Shown here one piece after another: positions 6,840-14,755 of a stretch of DNA of 26,653 nt. The stretch is taken from positions 1 to 26,653 of the forward strand of contig JBOGFJ010000030.1 of the NCBI GenBank assembly GCA_050743385.1, written 5' to 3'. The DNA is from JACDBD01 sp050743385. Its GTDB lineage: Bacteria; Actinomycetota; Acidimicrobiia; IMCC26256; JACDBD01. A program made the translations under genes and the position numbers. The notes under the pieces are model-generated. The model was not told the origin of the DNA, did no database searches, and was given only the letters and a program-made list of their open reading frames with translations. Each line of letters begins with the position of its first letter. Position 1 is the stretch's first letter.

Positions 6840-8303
6840 CTAGCGGCCGAGCAACAGCTCGATCATCTGCCGGGCAAGCGGCGCGGACACTTCGCCGCCG
6901 GTTGCCTCGCTCCCGAAGTCGCCGCCGTTCTCGACGATCACCGCCACCGCGACCTGAGGATCCTCGGCGGGCGCAAACGCGACGAACCACGCGTGCGGAC
7001 TACCCGGCGGGGCCTGCGCGGTGCCCGTCTTCCCCGCCACTGTCACACCGGGGATCTGTGCCGCGGTGCCGGTACCGTTCTCGACGACGTTGACCATGAG
7101 CCCGGTGACGGTCTGCGCGGTCGCGGGTGACACTGCGGTCGTCCACGCCCCCGCGTCGAACTCTCGCACGGTCCCACCCTCGGCGTCCGTGATCTCCGCC
7201 ATCACATGGGGCCTCATGACCACGCCGCCGTTCGCGATCGCGCCCCCGATGAGCGCGAGCTGGAGGGGCGTCGTGAACACGTCGCCCTGCCCGATGCCCG
7301 CGAACGCGAACAGGGGCTGGTTCTGCTGGAACGAACCTGCGGGCGGCCCGCCGCTGGCTGCGGCGCCCGGTGACAGATCGAGTGGAGGCGCTTCGCCGAT
7401 GCCGAACCGGCCCATCCCCGGGACGAAGCTCTCGCCGAGGTCGAGCCCGATCTGACCGAACGTGGTGTTGCACGACCGCCGGAAGCTCTCGGTCAGGTTC
7501 CCCCCGCAGGATTGGCCGCCGAAGTTCCGGAGCACGTCGTCGGTCTGGGGTAGGTCGAGGGAGCTGATGCTGGGGAAGACCGGCTGGTCGGGTGTCACCA
7601 GCCCCGACTCGAGCGCGACCGACGCGGTGACGACCTTGAACGTCGACCCCGGCGGGAACCGCTCGCGGTACGCACGCGCCAGCTCGGGCTTGTTGGGATC
7701 GGCCCGGAGCAGGTCGCCGTAGTCCTGCACCGCGACGGTGTCGTGGCCGGCGAACGGGTTCGGGTCGTACGAAGGGTTGGAGTACATGGCAAGGATGGCG
7801 CCGTTGCGCGGGTTGATCGCGACCACCGAACCGCGCTGGCCACCGAGCACATCGCGCGCGAGTGCCTGCGCCGGCGCGCTGAGCGTGAGTACGACATTGG
7901 CGGTGTTCTCCCTGCCCGAGAGGATGTCGGGGATGTTGCGCAGATCGAGCTCGAGGTCGCGTCCGACGAGCTCGTCGTTGTACTCGTTCTCCACGCCCGT
8001 GTTGCCGTAGACGAAGGACTGGTAGCCGACGATGTGGGAGAACAGATCGCCCTGCGGGTACTCGCGCTGGAAGTCGAAGTCGTCCCCATCCTCGTCGTCG
8101 GGCAACGACCGCGCGACCACCTGGCCGTCGGCCGTGACGATGTCGCCCCGCGGTCGGCTGAAGTCGCGAATCGCCTTGCGCACGTTGCGAGGGTCGTCGG
8201 CGAGCTTCTCCGCGTCGAACACCTGGAGGTAGGTGAGTTGACCGACGAGGGCGAGGATCAAGACCGTGCAGGCGAGTCCCACCCTCCGGATGGCGCGGTT
8301 CAC
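6840..8303 (-). CDS. pbpA: Class B penicillin-binding protein (transpeptidase) PbpA
   Basis: Peptidoglycan transpeptidase, 487 aa, that cross-links stem peptides and works with the adjacent SEDS protein RodA. It has one N-terminal membrane anchor (about 8-27), a PBP-dimer region (28-140), and a transpeptidase domain with S220-TF-K223 (acyl-ester Ser in PPGSTFK), S277-C-N279 and K425-TGTA; the catalytic set is complete. The GTG at 8303 overlaps the rodA stop as GTGA, which fixes this start and indicates translational coupling. Cys266 and Cys278 lie close to the SCN motif. It is the expected neighbour of rodA and pknB. Confidence 0.95.
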   Translation of the reverse strand: MNRAIRRVGLACTVLILALVGQLTYLQVFDAEKLADDPRNVRKAIRDFSRPRGDIVTADGQVVARSLPDDEDGDDFDFQREYPQGDLFSHIVGYQSFVYGNTGVENEYNDELVGRDLELDLRNIPDILSGRENTANVVLTLSAPAQALARDVLGGQRGSVVAINPRNGAILAMYSNPSYDPNPFAGHDTVAVQDYGDLLRADPNKPELARAYRERFPPGSTFKVVTASVALESGLVTPDQPVFPSISSLDLPQTDDVLRNFGGQSCGGNLTESFRRSCNTTFGQIGLDLGESFVPGMGRFGIGEAPPLDLSPGAAASGGPPAGSFQQNQPLFAFAGIGQGDVFTTPLQLALIGGAIANGGVVMRPHVMAEITDAEGGTVREFDAGAWTTAVSPATAQTVTGLMVNVVENGTGTAAQIPGVTVAGKTGTAQAPPGSPHAWFVAFAPAEDPQVAVAVIVENGGDFGSEATGGEVSAPLARQMIELLLGR

Positions 8304-9631
8304 CTGCGCACCGCGACCGCGCGCTGCGCCGGTGCCTCGGCGCGGGCCGCGGTCTCGTCGGAGATGCGCAGCAGGAGCGCCAGGATCACGAAGTTCGCGA
8401 TCAGCGACGATCCGCCGTACGAGATGAACGGGAGGGTGATCCCGGTCAGGGGGATCAGGCGCGTCACCCCACCCAGGATGAGGAACGTCTGGATGGCGAC
8501 GATGGCGGTGAGGCCGGCCGCGAACAGCTGCGGGAACGGCCGGTCGGCCTGCACCGCGATACGGAAGCCGGTGCCGACGAACAGCAGGAACGCCATCAGC
8601 ACGCCGACCGTGCCGAGAAGCCCGAGCTCCTCGCCGATGGCGGCGAACACGAAGTCGGTGGGCGCGTTCGGGATCTTCTCCGGGCTCCCGAGGCCGAGGC
8701 CGGTGCCGGCGAAGCCGCCGGTTCCGAATGCGAAGAGCGACTGGGTGATCTGGAAGCCCTCGTCGTCGGCGACCGGCCACGGGTCGAGCCACGTCGACAC
8801 GCGCACCTGGACGTGGTCGAACAGCTGGTAGCCGATCAGCGCTCCCGTCACGAACATGCCGATCCCGGCGAGGAGATAGGCCGCCCGCTCGGTCGCCATG
8901 TAGAGCATGGCCGAGAACACCGCGAAGAACAGGAGCGACGACCCCAGGTCCTTCTGGCGCACCATCACGATGATCGAGACACCCCACGCCAGGAGCAGCG
9001 GGCCCAGGTGCTTCGGGTCGGGAAGGCGGAGCCGGCCGAGGCGGCGCGTGCCGGCGGCGAGTAGCTCGCGCTTGTCGACCAGATAGGCGGCGAAGAAGAT
9101 CACGACGAGCACCTTGGCGGCCTCGCCGGGCTGGAAGTTGAGCGGGCCGGCCCGGATCCACAACCGGGCACCGAAGCGCTCGTAGCCGACGCCCGGAACG
9201 AGCGGGAGCAGCAGTGCGAGCACGCCGAGGAAGAGACAGGTGTACCGGTAGCGCTCGAGCAGGCTCACTCGCCGGACGAACATGAGCGTGAGCACGAACG
9301 CGCCCACGCCCAGGGCGATCCACAACGACTGGATGCGCGCGAGCTCGCGGTCGAGGCGGGAGATGGTGATGAACCCGATGCCGTTCAGCAGCGCCGCGAT
9401 CGGCAACAGGGTGCCGTCGGCCCGAGGAGCGAGCCGGCGCACGGCGATGTGCGCGAAGACCAGCAGGCCGAGGACGGCGGCGAGGATGACCCAGAGGTCG
9501 GGGGGCAGCTCGGGCCCGTCGGCGAGCAGCAGGAGCACGTACCCACCGGCGGTCACGATGATCGCGAGCAGGCCGAGCAGGAGCTCCGAGTTGCGCCGGC
9601 GGCGGCCGACGCCGACCGTCGCGATGCTCAC
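8300..9631 (-). CDS. rodA: SEDS peptidoglycan glycosyltransferase RodA/FtsW
   Basis: Polytopic membrane protein, 443 aa, of the SEDS family, which polymerises lipid II into glycan strands. About ten to twelve hydrophobic helices are visible. Diagnostic stretches are GARLWIRAGPLNFQPGE in the middle, RQKDLGSSLLF, the loop NAPTDFVFAAIGEELG (its Asp matches the essential SEDS residue) and GITLPFISYGGSS near the C-terminus. The GTG at 9631 overlaps the pstP stop (GTGA), and its own stop overlaps pbpA the same way, so phosphatase, polymerase and transpeptidase are translated as a coupled series. Position beside a class B PBP suggests RodA rather than FtsW. Confidence 0.95.
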   Translation of the reverse strand: MSIATVGVGRRRRNSELLLGLLAIIVTAGGYVLLLLADGPELPPDLWVILAAVLGLLVFAHIAVRRLAPRADGTLLPIAALLNGIGFITISRLDRELARIQSLWIALGVGAFVLTLMFVRRVSLLERYRYTCLFLGVLALLLPLVPGVGYERFGARLWIRAGPLNFQPGEAAKVLVVIFFAAYLVDKRELLAAGTRRLGRLRLPDPKHLGPLLLAWGVSIIVMVRQKDLGSSLLFFAVFSAMLYMATERAAYLLAGIGMFVTGALIGYQLFDHVQVRVSTWLDPWPVADDEGFQITQSLFAFGTGGFAGTGLGLGSPEKIPNAPTDFVFAAIGEELGLLGTVGVLMAFLLFVGTGFRIAVQADRPFPQLFAAGLTAIVAIQTFLILGGVTRLIPLTGITLPFISYGGSSLIANFVILALLLRISDETAARAEAPAQRAVAVRR

Positions 9632-10821
9632 GGCACCGCCGGGGGAGCGGGCGGCGGCGGGGCCGTCGTCGTGGTTGTCGTCGTCGTCGTGGTCGTGGTT
9701 GCTGCCACCTCCTCCTCCAGGTTGGCGATGAAGGCGTCGACGTCCTCGCGCGACGAGAACCGCGTGTCGCGCTCCACCCGGCGGCGCTGGGCTTCGTTGA
9801 GGTCGGCCGCGCTGATGTCGGTCCGCTCCTCGAGCGTCGGGTCCCAACCGAGGAGACCGCCGGGTACACCCTTGAACACGGTCACGCGACCGCGGTCGAA
9901 CTCGACGAAGTAGGTACGGCGCGCGTACCAGCCCACGGCACCGAAGGCGAGCGTCAGCACCAGCACGACGGGGAGGACCCAGAGGAGCACCCGGGCGACG
10001 CGGCGGAGGCCGCTGTACCGGCGCCGGTCGGGCCCTGTCTCGGACGGCTCGTCGCCGTCCTCCGCCTCTGCGCTGCGGCCGTCGGTACGAACGCGCCGGA
10101 CTGGGCGGGCGCCGTCGTCGGCGAGGACGTCGACGACCAGCGCGGTGATGTTGTCCTCGCCGCCGGCCTCGTTGGCGGCATCGACGAGTTGGTCGGCCGC
10201 CCGCTGGGGGTCGGGCTCGCGTTGGAGGATGGCGGCGATGTCGTCGGCGCGCACCATGCCGGTGAGCCCGTCGGAGCACAGCAGGAGCCGGTCGCCCTCG
10301 TGCAGCTCGACCGTGACGACGTCGATCTGCACGCCGGGTTCGATGCCGAGGGCGCGGGTGACGACAGAGCGTCGCGGGTGCACCTCGGCCTGCTCGGGTG
10401 TCAGCTCCCCCTCGCGCACCATCTCCTCGACGAGGCTGTGGTCGTCGGTCAGCTGCTCGAAGTCGCCGTCGCGGAGCAGATAGGCGCGCGAGTCGCCGAC
10501 ATGGCCGATCAGGAACGTGTTCCCCGCCGCCAGCGTCCCCGCGGTCATGGTGGTGCCCATGCCGCGCAGGCTGTCGTCGGCGGCGGCGCGTTCGAGCACA
10601 GCGTCGTTCGCCGAGTCGATCGCATCGCGGATCGGCATTCCCGACAGCACCGCCGCCCTGAGCGCCTCGAGGGCGGTGGCGCTGGCGACCTCGCCCCCCA
10701 CGTGGCCGCCCATGCCGTCGGCGACGGCGAACAGCCCCATGTCGTCGCGGACGACGAAGCCGTCCTCGTTGCCGTCGCGCACCCGCCCCTGGTCCGTGTG
10801 CTTTCCCGCGACCAACTTCAT
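9628..10821 (-). CDS. pstP: PP2C-type protein phosphatase PstP
   Basis: Metal-dependent Ser/Thr phosphatase, 397 aa, that reverses PknB phosphorylation. Cytoplasmic PP2C domain (1-235): RDGNEDG, ADGMGGHVGG, GDSRAYL, LCSDGLTGM and GGEDNITAL supply the metal-binding Asp/Glu residues. An acidic linker, one membrane helix (about 270-295) and an extracytoplasmic tail follow, the typical actinobacterial PstP architecture. The tail ends in twelve consecutive Thr codons (9665-9700) and a Pro/Ala run, a low-complexity tract prone to length change. The start ATG overlaps the fhaB stop (ATGA). Confidence 0.95.
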   Translation of the reverse strand: MKLVAGKHTDQGRVRDGNEDGFVVRDDMGLFAVADGMGGHVGGEVASATALEALRAAVLSGMPIRDAIDSANDAVLERAAADDSLRGMGTTMTAGTLAAGNTFLIGHVGDSRAYLLRDGDFEQLTDDHSLVEEMVREGELTPEQAEVHPRRSVVTRALGIEPGVQIDVVTVELHEGDRLLLCSDGLTGMVRADDIAAILQREPDPQRAADQLVDAANEAGGEDNITALVVDVLADDGARPVRRVRTDGRSAEAEDGDEPSETGPDRRRYSGLRRVARVLLWVLPVVLVLTLAFGAVGWYARRTYFVEFDRGRVTVFKGVPGGLLGWDPTLEERTDISAADLNEAQRRRVERDTRFSSREDVDAFIANLEEEVAATTTTTTTTTTTTAPPPPAPPAVP

Positions 10822-11285
10822 CGGACGGCCTCGGCGACCGTCTGACCGAACTGCACCCGGTCACCGCGCTTGATGCGCGTGGCTGCGGTTACGGGCTGCC
10901 CGTTCACGAAGGTGCCGTTGGTCGAGCCGAGGTCTTCGACGAAGATCTCGCCGTTGGCCTGGAACAGCCGGGCGTGCAGGGTCGAGACGTAGGTGTCGTC
11001 GGCCAGGACGATCCCGCAGCCACCACCCCGCCCGACGGTGACCTCCTCCGGTATCGCCCACACCTCTCCCTTGCGACGGGCAGGCTCGAGCAATCGGAGG
11101 CGGAGCGCGCCGCCGGCGCGGCGCTCCTTGCGTCGGGGCTCGCTCGGAGCCGGTGCGCTCGCGGGCGCGGCCGCCGCGGCCGGGTTGCGCAGCTCGAGCA
11201 CGACCACGCGCACGACCCGCGCGAGGAACAGGTACAGCAAGACGAGGAAGCAGAACTTGAGGACGGTGAGGACGGCTTCGGACAC
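10818..11285 (-). CDS. fhaB: Membrane-anchored FHA-domain protein FhaB
   Basis: 155-aa protein binding phosphothreonine through a C-terminal FHA domain. One N-terminal membrane helix (about 5-27), an Ala/Pro/Arg linker, then the FHA core with VGRGGGCGIVL, STLHARL and DLGSTNGTFVNG, the residues that hold pThr. FhaB (FipA-like) proteins are PknB substrates involved in division. I chose the GTG at 11285 because it starts 11 nt after the fhaA stop and places the hydrophobic helix at the N-terminus; a longer open frame upstream lies inside fhaA. The stop overlaps pstP. Confidence 0.9.
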   Translation of the reverse strand: MSEAVLTVLKFCFLVLLYLFLARVVRVVVLELRNPAAAAAPASAPAPSEPRRKERRAGGALRLRLLEPARRKGEVWAIPEEVTVGRGGGCGIVLADDTYVSTLHARLFQANGEIFVEDLGSTNGTFVNGQPVTAATRIKRGDRVQFGQTVAEAVR

Positions 11286-11296
11286 GGATCTGGTCC

Positions 11297-11953
11297 CTAC
11301 GACGCCTCGAAGCGCAACGTGGTGGACCCGACGCCGATCACGTCGCCGTCGGCGAGCTCCTGCTGCCGGACTGCGACCCCGTTCAGGGTGGTGCCGTTCA
11401 TCGAGCCGAGGTCGACGAGTACGAACCCGTCGCCGTACGGGCGCACCTCGGCGTGGTGGCGGGAGGTGCGGGGGTCGTTGAGGGTGACGGCGCACTCGGG
11501 GAGCCGGCCGATGACGGCGGGCTCGTCGCCCAGAGCGACCCGGCCGCCGTCGGGAAGGACGAGCGACCCGACCCGTCCCCCGGCCCCCTCGGCGATCGCG
11601 GCCACGACGTCGACGTCACCGGTGCGGAGGTCGTCGTCGGAGGCCAGCGCCACCGAGACCGGCCCGAGGAAGCGGTAGCCCTCCTCCTTGGCATGGGTGC
11701 GGGTGGCGTCGGCGAGGTCACGGCAGAGCGCGTCGGCGTACGACTGGAACGCGTCGAGATCGGTGGGGGAGAGATACACGACGATGTCGTTGGGCACGAC
11801 CGGGTTGCCGGCCACGCCGAGCCGGCGCCCGGCGTCGACGGCGCGCACGATCTTGCGACCGATCTCGACGGGCTCGACGCCGCTGCGGAAAGCCTTGGAG
11901 AAGGTGCCCTCGACCAAGCGCTCGAGCCTGCGCTCGAAACCCTTGAGACCCAC
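11297..11953 (-). CDS. fhaA: DUF3662/FHA-domain protein FhaA
   Basis: 218-aa cytoplasmic protein with an N-terminal FhaA_N (DUF3662) domain, about 1-110 (GFERRLERLVEGTFSKAF, later PNDIVVYLSP), and a C-terminal FHA domain (about 130-215) with VIGRLPECAV, TSRHHAEV and DLGSMNGTTLNG. FhaA binds phosphorylated partners such as the lipid-flippase pseudokinase MviN and restrains peptidoglycan synthesis. At 218 aa it lacks the long low-complexity linker of mycobacterial FhaA (about 530 aa). I chose GTG 11953 because a TACACT box ends 7 nt upstream; an ATG at 11986 lies upstream of that box. It is the first gene of the minus-strand series to mutY. Confidence 0.9.
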   Translation of the reverse strand: MGLKGFERRLERLVEGTFSKAFRSGVEPVEIGRKIVRAVDAGRRLGVAGNPVVPNDIVVYLSPTDLDAFQSYADALCRDLADATRTHAKEEGYRFLGPVSVALASDDDLRTGDVDVVAAIAEGAGGRVGSLVLPDGGRVALGDEPAVIGRLPECAVTLNDPRTSRHHAEVRPYGDGFVLVDLGSMNGTTLNGVAVRQQELADGDVIGVGSTTLRFEAS

Positions 11954-11960
11954 CTGCGGG

Positions 11961-11966
11961 AGTGTA
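11961..11966 (-). promoter_or_regulatory. Leaderless -10 box driving the fhaA-pknB operon
   Basis: On the minus strand TACACT ends 7 nt before GTG 11953. This would start transcription of fhaA and the coupled genes below it at the start codon. Confidence 0.5.
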
Positions 11967-12019
11967 TCGGCGGGCGTTCTGCCCAAACCGGGCGTGACGG
12001 GCGCCCGAAGACCGGTTGG

Positions 12020-12025
12020 TAACCT
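12020..12025 (+). promoter_or_regulatory. Candidate -10 box for tRNA-Leu
   Basis: TAACCT lies 13 nt before the mature tRNA 5' end. A GTGACG sequence at 11994-11999 is a poor -35 with a 20-nt spacer. Assignment is tentative. Confidence 0.3.
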
Positions 12026-12038
12026 CGACTTCCCACTC

Positions 12039-12122
12039 GGGCGAGTGGCGGAATTGGCAGACGCGCAGGCTTCAGGTGCCTGTGTCCGAAAGGACGTGGG
12101 GGTTCAAGTCCCCCCTCGCCCA
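12039..12122 (+). tRNA. tRNA-Leu(CAG)
   Basis: Complete cloverleaf of 84 nt with the long variable arm of a class II tRNA. The acceptor stem GGGCGAG (12039-12045) pairs with CTCGCCC (12115-12121), with discriminator A at 12122. The anticodon stem CAGGC/GCCTG flanks loop TTCAGGT with anticodon CAG at 12073-12075, reading the Leu codon CUG. The variable arm contains TCC-GAAA-GGA. The T arm is GGGGG-TTCAAGT-CCCCC. The bases after the discriminator are CCC, so the CCA tail is not encoded and must be added enzymatically. Confidence 0.97.
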
Positions 12123-12178
12123 CCCACCGACCGACCCGCCGACCCACCACGTGCTCCAGATCTGCTGAGGACGCGAAC

Positions 12179-13201
12179 CTACGCGTGGGGTCCGAGCCGA
12201 GCACGCTGACGGGAGCGGCGAGCGTCGTGGTAGCGCCTCCGAAGGCGACGCAATACCGGTAGCAGGCGGGGACCGGCCAGGCTCGCCAGCCACCATCCGT
12301 ACAACCTCTTCTGGTGAGGGTCGGTTCGCAGCGCCCGAGTCGTCGCCCGCACCGACCGGCCCCAATCGCCTGCACGCAGGTAGCAGACGCCCATCGTCCC
12401 CCGAAGATGCGCGTGCTGCCGGGAATAGAGCTCGAACGTCGAGCGATGCTTTCGAAGCGTTCGGTCGATCGCGTGCGCCCGGCTCGAGTCGATATCGAAC
12501 CGGGTCGCGCGTTCGGTGTGCTCGGTGAGCAAGTAGCCGCACTCGTCGGAGCCCTGGAGCGATGCCACCGCGTTGAGTCGAAGGAACATATCGTCGTTGG
12601 ACCACCCGATCGGCATCCCTTCGTCCCAGCCCCCGATCGAGCGCAGAACGCTCGTGGGTGCAACGAGGCTGTTCGCGACCAGATGGCTGCGCCCGCCGAG
12701 GTCTGGGAACCTCCAGTGCCGACCTCGCGCGAGCGTCGGGGGCAGGTGGGTTTCGAGATGGCGACCCTCGGCGTCGACGACCTGCAACGCCGACAGCACC
12801 GCCACCGGCGCCGCGAGCCGAGAGGAGGCGGCCGCTCCGAGCGACGCGTCCAGCATGTCGGGGGTGAGCTGGTCGTCGTCGTCGAGGAACGTCACCCACC
12901 GACCGGACGCGGCCTCGAGTCCTCGGTTTCTCGTCGCGGCGAGGCCCAGATTCACCTCGTTTCGAATCGTGACGATCCGCTCGTCGCGGGCCTGGGGTCC
13001 GATCGACGGAGTCGATCCGTCGTCGACCACGATCACTTCGATGTCGCGCAGTGTCTGGCACAGCGCGCTCTCGACCGCCCGATCGACGAAGTGCCGACGA
13101 CGGCACACGGTGATCACGACGGTTGCTTCGGCACGGTGCAAGGACGAGTCGGTCGGCGTCAGCGCAGTGCTCCGGATCGCGGGCGGGATCGCCCGTATCA
13201 C
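12179..13201 (-). CDS. Family 2 glycosyltransferase
   Basis: Inverting GT-A fold glycosyltransferase, 340 aa, likely cytoplasmic or membrane-associated and acting on a surface glycan. The N-terminal domain shows TVVITVCRRRHFVDRAVESA, the nucleotide-binding IVVDDGS, NLGLAATRNRGLEAA and the metal-binding FLDDDDQL (107-110), followed by an acceptor-side WSNDDMFLRL. The C-terminal 90 residues are basic and helical (many Arg), without a clear membrane helix. GTG 13201 lies only 4 nt after the upstream phosphodiesterase stop, so the two form an operon; the first 20 residues look unstructured and the true start may be later. Sugar donor and acceptor are unknown. The 56-bp gap to the tRNA holds only short CCGACC-type repeats. 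Confidence 0.85.
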   Translation of the reverse strand: MIRAIPPAIRSTALTPTDSSLHRAEATVVITVCRRRHFVDRAVESALCQTLRDIEVIVVDDGSTPSIGPQARDERIVTIRNEVNLGLAATRNRGLEAASGRWVTFLDDDDQLTPDMLDASLGAAASSRLAAPVAVLSALQVVDAEGRHLETHLPPTLARGRHWRFPDLGGRSHLVANSLVAPTSVLRSIGGWDEGMPIGWSNDDMFLRLNAVASLQGSDECGYLLTEHTERATRFDIDSSRAHAIDRTLRKHRSTFELYSRQHAHLRGTMGVCYLRAGDWGRSVRATTRALRTDPHQKRLYGWWLASLAGPRLLPVLRRLRRRYHDARRSRQRARLGPHA

Positions 13202-13205
13202 TCGA

Positions 13206-14693
13206 TCACGACGTGAGCGCCGCTAGCGAACGGCCGTCGGCCTCGATCAGCGACGTGCCCAACGCGGCGCAGATGGTGGGAGCGAGATCGACCACCCGCA
13301 CCGGCCCATGTTCGGAGCCGGGATCGATGCCAGGGCCGCGGGCGAACAGCATCCCTTCCGGGCGGTGGTCGCCGGTCCGAGCGCCCTTCCATTGCCCGTC
13401 GATGCGTCCGCAGCCCGGGGCGGCGATTGATCGGATCGGGCGATCTCGGTTCCACTCGACCATGAGATCGGGCATGCCGGCGGTCCCCGAACCCTCGTAC
13501 AGGTCAGCCGTCCGCAGCACGCGGCGAACGAGAGGCTCTCCGGTCTCGAGGTTGGTCCAGGTCGCCAGCGCCTCGGCAAGCAGATCGCAGGTTCGGTCGA
13601 ACTCGCCCCCGGGAGCTACGCGGCCCGACGGCTCGCGCCCTACCTGGTTGATCCGGATACCGGCGTAGACGTCATTGTTCGGGATCTGGAAGAACGGCCT
13701 CGCGGCGTCGAACGGGCCACGCCTACCGGGGGAGAGCCCGAGGCGTCTTCGCCCGCTGCGCACGGCACGGCGCGCGAACCGGCGCAGCTCGGGGCGCAGC
13801 TGCCGGACGCGTCCGAACGGCTGATCCCTCGCTTCGATGCGCAGCAGCATCTCGTCGAGGAGAAAGCCGGCGTCGTAGTGCGGGCCCATGCCGTGGCTGA
13901 GCAGGACCAGTACCAGCGTCTCGTCGTCGACTCGTGCGATCAGCCGACCCAGCGCCGCATCGAGCGCCTCGTAGACGTCGACGACGGGATCGCCGAGTGC
14001 CGCCGCCAGGCCGACATCGTGGCGGGGATGCTCACGGTCGTGGAGGAACCAGCACGCGTGGCCGACGCAGTGACTTTCGCTGAACACGACGAGGAACAGC
14101 GACCAATCCTCCTGCTCGAGGAGGAAGTCGACGAGATCCGCCTTGCGGCCGATACCGGTGAGCAGATCGCGTGTCAGGTCTCCGAACGCGCCGGCGCGCG
14201 CATAGGTGTCGCAGCGCTCGACCGGGTGTGAGCCGAATCGGTCGGTGATGTGTGCTGCCAGTTCGGACGGCCACGTCTGGAATCCCACGTTCGGATCGTG
14301 TCGTCCCCAATCGACGATGTGGACGCCCTCGTGGCGCCCGGTGACATGAGTGTGGGGCACATCGACCACCGCGGTGCGGTGACCCGCTCGCGCCAGGGTC
14401 GCCCAGAAGGGTTCGCCGCGAACGTCGGCGGCTCGCACTTTCTGCGTTTCGTAGGTTCCGGGCTGGAGTTGGGTGTAGCAGTAGCGGCCGTGACTTCCCG
14501 GCCAACTGCCGGTGAAGAAGGAGGGCCAGACCGCTCCCACAAAGAGACCCGGCGGGTTCTGGACTTCGGCCCGGAGACCCTGTCGGAGTACCGAGCGCAA
14601 CGCAGGGAGCCGGCCCTGGCGAGTGAGCTCGAGCATGATCTCGCCGTCCGCCGCGTCGAAGCCGACGACGAGCACCCGGGCCGACGATCCCAC
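13206..14693 (-). CDS. AlkP-superfamily phosphodiesterase
   Basis: Type I phosphodiesterase/nucleotide pyrophosphatase-like hydrolase, 495 aa, of the alkaline phosphatase superfamily. Family features: VLVVGFDAAD (first metal Asp13), WPSFFTGSWPGSHG (Thr61 in the nucleophile position), SESHCVGHACW (metal-ligand region), LSHGMGPHYD, GDHRPEGMLFARGPGI and DLAPTICAALG. The usual SDHG reads LSHG, so one expected metal-binding Asp is not present in its normal context. No signal peptide is evident, so it may act in the cytoplasm. GTG 14693 follows a TAGTAT box by 6 nt. It is the first gene of a two-gene operon with the glycosyltransferase; together they suggest synthesis or remodelling of a surface polymer. 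Exact substrate is unknown. Confidence 0.82.
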   Translation of the reverse strand: MGSSARVLVVGFDAADGEIMLELTRQGRLPALRSVLRQGLRAEVQNPPGLFVGAVWPSFFTGSWPGSHGRYCYTQLQPGTYETQKVRAADVRGEPFWATLARAGHRTAVVDVPHTHVTGRHEGVHIVDWGRHDPNVGFQTWPSELAAHITDRFGSHPVERCDTYARAGAFGDLTRDLLTGIGRKADLVDFLLEQEDWSLFLVVFSESHCVGHACWFLHDREHPRHDVGLAAALGDPVVDVYEALDAALGRLIARVDDETLVLVLLSHGMGPHYDAGFLLDEMLLRIEARDQPFGRVRQLRPELRRFARRAVRSGRRRLGLSPGRRGPFDAARPFFQIPNNDVYAGIRINQVGREPSGRVAPGGEFDRTCDLLAEALATWTNLETGEPLVRRVLRTADLYEGSGTAGMPDLMVEWNRDRPIRSIAAPGCGRIDGQWKGARTGDHRPEGMLFARGPGIDPGSEHGPVRVVDLAPTICAALGTSLIEADGRSLAALTS

Positions 14694-14699
14694 AGCGGG

Positions 14700-14705
14700 A
14701 TACTA
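14700..14705 (-). promoter_or_regulatory. Leaderless -10 box for the phosphodiesterase operon
   Basis: On the minus strand TAGTAT ends 6 nt before the GTG at 14693, in the 62-bp gap after the MFS gene. No Shine-Dalgarno sequence is present. It marks a transcription unit separate from the upstream genes. Confidence 0.55.
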
Positions 14706-14755
14706 CGGACCCGTCGACCAGGAGGCAGCCGCACACGGGGCGTGACGCGCGCGGC

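Noticed and set aside
4877..7093. 738-codon open frame on the plus strand
   Set aside because: It is antisense to pknB and mutY, which have full family motifs. Its translation is Arg/Gly/Asp-rich without recognisable domains, as expected for a shadow frame in GC-rich DNA.
9665..9700. Poly-Thr codon tract as a CRISPR or tandem-repeat array
   Set aside because: It is an in-frame trinucleotide tract inside pstP with no spacers.
8300..10864. Extended upstream frame of rodA (854 codons) as one fused protein
   Set aside because: The upstream part is out of frame with and overlaps pstP. The GTGA overlap at 9628-9631 marks the real start, giving a normal-length SEDS protein.
12123..12178. Short CCGACC/CCCACC repeats after the tRNA as an attachment site
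   Set aside because: They do not duplicate the tRNA 3' end, and no integrase is present in the window.
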